The position numbers and the translations under genes were made by a program. The notes under the pieces are model-generated. The model had not been told where the DNA came from, did no database searches, and saw only the letters and a program-made list of their open reading frames with translations. 64,000 nt of DNA from Allobosea sp. (GTDB lineage Bacteria; Pseudomonadota; Alphaproteobacteria; Rhizobiales; Beijerinckiaceae): contig NZ_JAUYTP010000032.1 of assembly GCF_030695125.1 (NCBI RefSeq), positions 1 to 64,000 of the forward strand. The letters are read 5' to 3'. This document shows, piece after piece, positions 58,207 to 64,000 of the stretch (position 1 is the first letter of the stretch; every line of letters begins with the position of its first letter).

Positions 58207-59517
58207 CTACAGAATGAACCGGCTCAGATCGGCGTTCTTCGCGAGATCGCCGATGCGCGACTGCACGTAAGCGCCATCGATCGTCACCGTCTCGCCCGAG
58301 CGGTCAGGAGCGGTGAAGGAGATGTCGTCGAGAATGCGCTCGATCACGGTCTGCAGCCGCCGCGCACCGATGTTCTCGACGGTGGAATTCACATCCACCG
58401 CGATGCGCGCGATCGCGTCGATCGCGTCCGGCGTGAAATCGACTGTGACCTCCTCCGTCGCCATCAGCGCCACCGTCTGCTTGATCAGGCTGGCCTCAGT
58501 CTCGGTCAGGATGCGCCGGAAATCGTCGACATCGAGCGGCGACAGCTCGACGCGGATCGGTAGGCGGCCCTGCAGCTCGGGCAAAAGGTCGGAGGGGCGC
58601 GAGACATGGAACGCGCCCGACGCGATGAACAGGATATGGTCGCTCTTCACCGCGCCATGCTTGGTGGCGACCGTCGTGCCCTCGATCAGCGGCAGCAGGT
58701 CGCGCTGCACGCCCTCGCGCGAGACATCCGCGCCGCCCTTGCCCTCGCGGGCGCAGATCTTGTCGATCTCGTCGAGGAAGACGATGCCGTTGTTCTCGAC
58801 CTCGCGGATCGCGGCCTGCACGATCGCCTCCTGGTCGATCAGCTTGTCGCTTTCCTCCGTCAGCAGCGGCCCATAGGCGTCCTTTACCAGGATGCGCCGC
58901 GGCTTGCCCTTCTGGCCGAAGGCTTTTCCGAACATGTCGGAGAGGTTGATCGCGCCGATCGAGGCGCCGGGCATGCCGGGAACCTCGAACATCGGCGCCG
59001 ATGAGCCGGAGCCCGCCGCGATCTCGACCTCGATCTCCTTGTCGTCGAGCTCGTTGGCGCGCAGCTTCCGGCGGAAGGAATCGCGGGTGGCGGGGCTGGC
59101 GGTGACGCCGACCAGCGCATCGAGCACGCGCTCTTCCGCAGCGACATGGGCCTTGGCCTGCACGTCCTTGCGGCGGTTCTCGCGCACCAGCGCGATCGCG
59201 ATCTCGACGAGGTCGCGCACGATCGACTCGACGTCGCGGCCGACATAGCCGACCTCGGTGAACTTCGTCGCCTCGACCTTGAGGAAGGGTGCATTCGCCA
59301 GCTTGGCGAGGCGGCGCGCGATCTCGGTCTTGCCGCAGCCGGTCGGCCCGATCATCAGGATGTTCTTCGGCGAAACCTCCTCGCGCAGCGGCCCTTCGAG
59401 CTGCTGACGCCGCCAGCGGTTGCGCAGCGCGATCGCGACGGCGCGCTTGGCGTCGTTCTGGCCGACGATGAAGCGGTCGAGTTCGGAGACGATCTCGCGG
59501 GGGGAGAAAGAGGTCAT
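58207..59517 (-). CDS. hslU: ATP-dependent protease ATPase subunit HslU
   Basis: 436 residues from the ATG at 59517 ([19 protein letters not shown]). The AAA+ P-loop is [18 protein letters not shown] near residue 57, followed by [20 protein letters not shown] with the pore loop GYVG. Walker B is [13 protein letters not shown], and the sensor region and C-terminal tail DLSRFIL, which inserts into HslV, are intact. With HslV it forms a two-ring protease. Unusually, a membrane protein gene separates it from hslV, 50 bp upstream of its start. Confidence 0.97.
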   Translation of the reverse strand: MTSFSPREIVSELDRFIVGQNDAKRAVAIALRNRWRRQQLEGPLREEVSPKNILMIGPTGCGKTEIARRLAKLANAPFLKVEATKFTEVGYVGRDVESIVRDLVEIAIALVRENRRKDVQAKAHVAAEERVLDALVGVTASPATRDSFRRKLRANELDDKEIEVEIAAGSGSSAPMFEVPGMPGASIGAINLSDMFGKAFGQKGKPRRILVKDAYGPLLTEESDKLIDQEAIVQAAIREVENNGIVFLDEIDKICAREGKGGADVSREGVQRDLLPLIEGTTVATKHGAVKSDHILFIASGAFHVSRPSDLLPELQGRLPIRVELSPLDVDDFRRILTETEASLIKQTVALMATEEVTVDFTPDAIDAIARIAVDVNSTVENIGARRLQTVIERILDDISFTAPDRSGETVTIDGAYVQSRIGDLAKNADLSRFIL

Positions 59518-59567
59518 GCTATCCGCTGGTCCTGTCGCGTGTGGGGAGCCGGCCGGTCTCGTGGCGC

Positions 59568-60652
59568 TCATGCCGGAGTCGCGTCGATCGGCGGCAGCCT
59601 GTCGCGCCAGCGGCCGAGCGGCAACGCCGGGAGCAGGACCCGCCGCAAGCTGCGCCAGCCCGCCGAGAGCGCCAGCACCAGTGCCGCCAGCCCCAGCAGC
59701 GCCAGCGGCAGGCTGAGATCGCCCGACACGCTCTGCGAGATCAGATAGGCCACGGCGATGCCGGCATAGCTCAGCGCCGAGACCAGGAGCGCGCGCCGGT
59801 CGATGACGAGCGCGATGATGCCGAGCACGGCGAAGGCGCTGAGCACGATGAGCGAGGTCGTGGTGGTGAAGCTGCCTGCGGCGCTAACCATGCCCCGGAA
59901 GATGGGATGAACGATCAGCCCGGCTGCCAGCAGATGCAGCCAGAAGGCCGCGTCCGACCGCCGGGTGAGCCGGCGCGGGTCGCGCATGTCGAGCCGCAGC
60001 GCGAGCGCGAAGACCGTCAGGCCGCAGAGGGCCAGGATCAGGTTGAGATAGTCCTGCGCCAGGGCCGGCGCGAGCGCCGAGACTCCCGCCAGAACCAGGC
60101 CGATCCCGCCACAGGCCACCAGCGCCATGTCGATGGGGACGCGAAACCGCCAGTGGTGCAGCAGGGCCGCGCCGGAAAACGCAGCCGCGGCGAGCACCCA
60201 GCCGCCATAGAGGATGGAGGGCAGGCCACGATCGGCGGTGAGTTGCGCCACGAGCAGCGCAGCCGACGCGCAAAACATCGCCGCCAGCAGGATCGAGGGC
60301 AGGGCCAGCCGCATGCGCCGGGCGAAGACCTCGCTCAGCCCCCAGGCGGCGACGAGCGCGATCGCTGCAAACGCATCGCCGAAGCCGACCACACGCGACA
60401 GACCGAGCAGCGCACCCGCAAGCAGGCCGACGCCGATCGCCACGAAGACGTCGTTGAAGCCGCCGATCAGCCGGAAGCGTTCGTCATCGGGGTCGATGGC
60501 GCGGCCGGCCTCGGCCGTGACGCTGTCGCCCAGGCGTGGCGGGGTCGAACCCTGCGCGTCCAGCCGCAGCCGCGCCAGATGCGCGATGCGCACGGCCTGA
60601 GCCTGGTCGATGATGCGCTCCGCGACCGCGGCCTGCAGATCCTGCTCGGCGA

Positions 60653-60656
<4 letters not shown>
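59568..60656 (-). CDS. Integral membrane protein of unknown function between hslV and hslU
   Basis: 362 residues. A 60-residue hydrophilic N-terminus ([20 protein letters not shown], mostly helical) precedes about ten membrane helices, for example [52 protein letters not shown] and [17 protein letters not shown]. Short charged loops separate them. No transporter or enzyme motif is evident; it recalls DUF2157/DUF4401-type proteins, but I am not sure. Its start overlaps the hslV stop (ATGA), so it must be co-translated with the protease genes. Confidence 0.85.
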
Positions 60657-61222
<566 letters not shown>

Positions 61223-61264
61223 TGCGATTCGGGCCCGGCCTTTAAGTGAACAGGAGCCGCCAAC

Positions 61265-61711
61265 ATGTTCAGGCTTAAGCCCGGTATCAAGAGCGACCCG
61301 GTGAAACGCTGGAATCTTCCGGAACGCGTCTTCTTCGCCTGCGGCGCCTGTCACATCCTCGCCTATGCGTTTCTCGAAGCCTATCCGGATCGGAATTTCC
61401 GCGCCGTCTGGATCAGGCCCAAGGAGGGTTTCACGGGAAACCATGTCTTTGTCAGTAATGGCGAGACGGCGTTCGACTTCCATGGCTATCGCTGCGAGCG
61501 GGCGCTGGTCGCCCATCACTGGGCGAAGGGCCGGCTCTGGTGGCCCGGCTGGGACGGAACGCTAGTGCCATTGCCGCAGGACGTGCTGATCTCCGAGGCG
61601 AAGTCGAAGACCTATGACGGGCTCTGGCTGCGCGAGCCGGGCCAGTTTCTCCACGACGCCATGCCGCGCGCGCAGGCGTTCCTGGCGCGCTTTGCTCCAC
61701 CGCCGTGCTGA
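61265..61711 (+). CDS. Unrecognised 148-residue protein
   Basis: The frame runs from ATG 61265 to TGA 61711 and reads like a real globular protein: [60 protein letters not shown] and a tail rich in aromatic residues. The C-x2-C-H group (about residues 26-30) could bind a metal or participate in catalysis. No signal peptide or membrane segment is visible. It stands alone, divergent from hslV and convergent with hemA (2 bp apart). I assign no function. Confidence 0.7.
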   Translation: MFRLKPGIKSDPVKRWNLPERVFFACGACHILAYAFLEAYPDRNFRAVWIRPKEGFTGNHVFVSNGETAFDFHGYRCERALVAHHWAKGRLWWPGWDGTLVPLPQDVLISEAKSKTYDGLWLREPGQFLHDAMPRAQAFLARFAPPPC

Positions 61712-61713
61712 CG

Positions 61714-62925
61714 TCACGCCGCCCGCTGCAGCCCCACCCGACCCCAGATCGCGCTCAGTCCCGCCACCAGATGGTCGATATCGGCGTCCGAATGCAGCGG
61801 TGAGGGGGTGATCCGCAGCCGCTCCGTGCCGCGCGGCACGGTGGGGTAGTTGATCGGCTGGACATAGATGTCGAAGCGTTCGAGCAGTTCGTCGCTCACC
61901 GCCTTGCACAGCACGGGGTCGCCGACCATCACCGGCACGATGTGACTGGGGTTGGACAGATGCGGAATGCCGGCGGCGTCGAGGCGCTGGCGCAGCGTGG
62001 CGACGCGATCCTGATGGCGCGCGCGCTCCACCGTGCTGGCCTTGAGATGGCGGATCGCAGCGAGCGCGCCCGCCGCGACCGGCGGCGGCAGCGAGCTGGA
62101 GAAGATGAAGCCCGAGGCGAAGCTGCGGACATAGTCGCACAGCGCCGCCGAGCCCGCGATATAGCCGCCCATCACGCCGAAGGCCTTGGCGAGCGTGCCC
62201 TCGATCACGGTCAGCCGCGAGGTCAGCCCGTCACGCTCGCTGACGCCGCCGCCGCGCGGCCCGTAGAGGCCCACCGCATGAACCTCGTCGATATAGGTCA
62301 TGGCGCCGAATTCCTCGGCGATGTCGCAGAAGGTCTCGATCGGGGCGATGTCGCCATCCATCGAATAGACCGATTCGAAGGCGATCAGCTTGGGCCGGGC
62401 GGGATCGAGCGCGGCAAGCTTGCGGCGCAGGTCGTCGGGGTCGTTGTGGGCGAAGATGTGCCGCTCGGCCCGCGAATGGCGGATGCCCTCGATCATCGAG
62501 GCGTGGTTGAGCGCATCCGTCAGCACGACGCAGCCAGGGATCCGCGAGGCCAGTGTGCCCAGCGAAGCCCAGTTCGACATGTAGCCGGAGTTGAACAGAA
62601 GCGCTGATTCCTTGCCGTGCAGATCGGCAAGCTCCTGCTCCAGCAGCACATGGTAGTGGTTCGTGCCGCCGATGTTGCGGGTGCCGCCCGCGCCGGCGCC
62701 GCAGGAATCGAGCGCCTCATGCATCGCCGCCAGCACGGCCGGGTGCTGGCCCATGCCGAGATAGTCGTTGGAGCACCAGACGGTGATCTCGCGCGGTCCG
62801 CCTTCGCCATGATAGGTGGCGCGCGGGAAACGGCCCGCCTTGCGCTCCAGATCGGCAAAGACGCGGTAGCGACCTTCCTGGCGCAGGCCGTCCAGTTCGG
62901 TGCGGAAGAATGTCTCGTGGTCCAT
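61714..62925 (-). CDS. hemA: 5-aminolevulinate synthase
   Basis: 403 residues. The alpha-oxoamine synthase fold shows [20 protein letters not shown] near 51, [20 protein letters not shown] near 82, [20 protein letters not shown] near 218 and the PLP lysine in [16 protein letters not shown] near 248. It condenses glycine and succinyl-CoA, the C4 (Shemin) route that is characteristic of Alphaproteobacteria. With hemE and hemJ in this window it covers three steps of heme synthesis. Confidence 0.97.
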   Translation of the reverse strand: MDHETFFRTELDGLRQEGRYRVFADLERKAGRFPRATYHGEGGPREITVWCSNDYLGMGQHPAVLAAMHEALDSCGAGAGGTRNIGGTNHYHVLLEQELADLHGKESALLFNSGYMSNWASLGTLASRIPGCVVLTDALNHASMIEGIRHSRAERHIFAHNDPDDLRRKLAALDPARPKLIAFESVYSMDGDIAPIETFCDIAEEFGAMTYIDEVHAVGLYGPRGGGVSERDGLTSRLTVIEGTLAKAFGVMGGYIAGSAALCDYVRSFASGFIFSSSLPPPVAAGALAAIRHLKASTVERARHQDRVATLRQRLDAAGIPHLSNPSHIVPVMVGDPVLCKAVSDELLERFDIYVQPINYPTVPRGTERLRITPSPLHSDADIDHLVAGLSAIWGRVGLQRAA

Positions 62926-63011
62926 CGCCAGCCTCCTGCGGCGCGCGCTTTCTAGGCCCGTAGCCGGATAGGGGAAATGGCACGCGGTGTCGCGCCCGGC
63001 CTTGATCGCGA

Positions 63012-64000
63012 TCAGCCTTCGCGCCTCGCCAGCTCGAGGACGGCTTCGAGCAGGACGCGGATGGCGATGCCGGCATCGGCCTCGGTCATGTTTTCCAGCG
63101 GGGAATGGCTGATGCCCCTCTCGTTGCGCACGAACAGCATCGCGGACGGGCAGAGCGCCGCCATCGCCATGGCGTCATGCGCCGCGCCCGAGGGCAGGCG
63201 CCGCGCCGCGACATTGCCCCCGGCGCGCGCCACGCCCGCCGCGAGCGCGTCCTGAAGGCCGGCATCCATCGGCACCGCCCGCGCATTGGTATAGAGCGCG
63301 AAATCGAGGCCGACGCCGCGCCGCGCCGCGATCTCGCCGAACCGGCTGCGGATCGCGGCATCCATGCTTGCGAGCGTGTCGTCGGAGGGGCAGCGAAAAT
63401 CGACGGTGAAGGCCACGCTGCCCGGCACGACATTGGCCGCGCCGGGGCTGACCTGGAAGGTGCCAACCGTGGCGACGGCCTGGTGGTGCGCGGCCGCGAT
63501 CGTCTCCAGCGCCAGCGCCATCTCGGCGCTCGCGGTCAGCGCGTCCTTGCGCAGGCTCATCGGAACGGTGCCGGCATGTCCGGCCTCGCCCGTCACGCAT
63601 ACGCGGGCCCGCCGCTGGGCGTTGATGGCGGTGACGATGCCGACGGGCTCGTTCTCGACCTCGAGCACCGGCCCCTGCTCGATATGCAGCTCGATATAGG
63701 CCTTCACCGCGCCGCGCTTGCGCGCCAGACCGGCGACCCCGGACGGATCGCCGCCGAAGGCGACGAGGGCGTCGGCGAGTCGGATGCCCTCCGCATCGCG
63801 TGTCTCCAGCCAGGCCGGGTCATAAACGCCCGCGAGCGCCGCCGACGTGGACAGATGCGTCGGATACCGGACATTCTCCTCGTCGCCGAAGGCGACGACC
63901 TCGAGCGCGAAAGGCAGCGCGATGCCGGCGTCGCGCAGGGCTTGCGCCACCAGGATGCCGGCGACGACGCCGAGATTGCCGTCGAACCGCCCGCCATCCT
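63012..64000 (-). CDS. M20-family amidohydrolase (allantoate amidohydrolase / N-carbamoyl-amino-acid hydrolase type), partial
   Basis: The frame is open to the window edge; about 329 C-terminal residues are present and the N-terminus is missing. The first visible residues ([20 protein letters not shown]) include the metal-ligand region, then [13 protein letters not shown] with the catalytic Glu pair. The segment [14 protein letters not shown] is the family signature, as are the dimerisation residues [15 protein letters not shown] and [13 protein letters not shown]. Such zinc or manganese enzymes cleave allantoate, ureidoglycolate-type or carbamoyl amino acids. The exact substrate cannot be given from the part seen. 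Confidence 0.9.
   Translation of the reverse strand, partial: DGGRFDGNLGVVAGILVAQALRDAGIALPFALEVVAFGDEENVRYPTHLSTSAALAGVYDPAWLETRDAEGIRLADALVAFGGDPSGVAGLARKRGAVKAYIELHIEQGPVLEVENEPVGIVTAINAQRRARVCVTGEAGHAGTVPMSLRKDALTASAEMALALETIAAAHHQAVATVGTFQVSPGAANVVPGSVAFTVDFRCPSDDTLASMDAAIRSRFGEIAARRGVGLDFALYTNARAVPMDAGLQDALAAGVARAGGNVAARRLPSGAAHDAMAMAALCPSAMLFVRNERGISHSPLENMTEADAGIAIRVLLEAVLELARREG

Noticed and set aside
61427..61442. parS-like GGTTTCACGGGAAACC
   Set aside because: Only 13 of 16 bases match and the central ACGT is broken; it lies inside a coding frame and is likely chance.

Overview
The window is high-GC chromosomal DNA from an alphaproteobacterium, most likely of the order Hyphomicrobiales (Rhizobiales). 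Evidence for this is the gene order (ftsK-lolA-xthA; parB-parA-rsmG-mnmG-mnmE-rho-hemJ-hemE; maf-aroE-coaE-dnaQ-secB; lnt-XRE-metK; rimP-nusA-ylxR-infB-rbfA-truB), a C4-type 5-aminolevulinate synthase, CtrA and GANTC sites, and palindromic intergenic repeats of a rhizobial kind. A Bosea-like genus would fit, but that is an inference. Nearly all of the DNA is dense housekeeping coding sequence. I see no rRNA, no tRNA, no CRISPR array, no insertion sequence and no prophage.

Layout. 0-5 kb: ftsK tail, lolA, xthA, a cyclic-nucleotide-binding protein with an orphan OmpR-type response regulator, an L,D-transpeptidase, a VOC protein and a YggS-type PLP protein. 5-9.5 kb: leuS-lptE-holA. 9.5-18.2 kb: a leftward series parB, parA, rsmG, mnmG, mnmE, rho, hemJ, hemE. 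18.2-18.64 kb: a gene-free region that I read as the chromosome origin (oriC). It has two exact CtrA sites (TTAA-N7-TTAA), DnaA-box-like sequences, an AT-rich stretch, five GANTC sites and a parS-like site. 18.6-22.3 kb: a rightward series (PEP synthase/PPDK regulator, maf, aroE, coaE, dnaQ). Genes on both sides therefore run away from the origin. 22.4-28 kb: secB, a Tim44-like protein, mltA, an Smr protein, an XRE regulator, a PfkB sugar/adenosine kinase and a PPOX flavoprotein. 28-41.6 kb: a leftward gene-expression cluster read as rimP-nusA-ylxR-infB-rbfA-truB and then rpsO-pnp, with a chemoreceptor gene lying between truB and rpsO. 42-45.7 kb: DUF2336 protein, trmB, metK and an XRE regulator. 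45.8-53.2 kb: lnt, corC-like, ybeY, phoH, miaB, plsC, rimI. 53.3-58.2 kb: tsaB, a NifU-like protein, usp, trpS, murJ. 58.2-64 kb: hslU and hslV separated by a ten-helix membrane protein gene, an unrecognised 148-residue protein, hemA, and an M20 amidohydrolase cut by the window edge.

The most interesting part is the replication and segregation module. An exact 16-bp parS palindrome lies inside the rsmG coding sequence, next to parAB and about 6.5 kb from oriC. A second site in oriC differs from parS at one base, and that base creates a GATTC (CcrM-type) methylation site. One of the exact CtrA sites also has GATTC in its spacer. Methylation, origin licensing and centromere binding could thus meet at a few base pairs. 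Other points of interest are an attenuator-like terminator ahead of rimP-nusA-infB, the split hslVU operon, and a small set of long palindromic intergenic elements.
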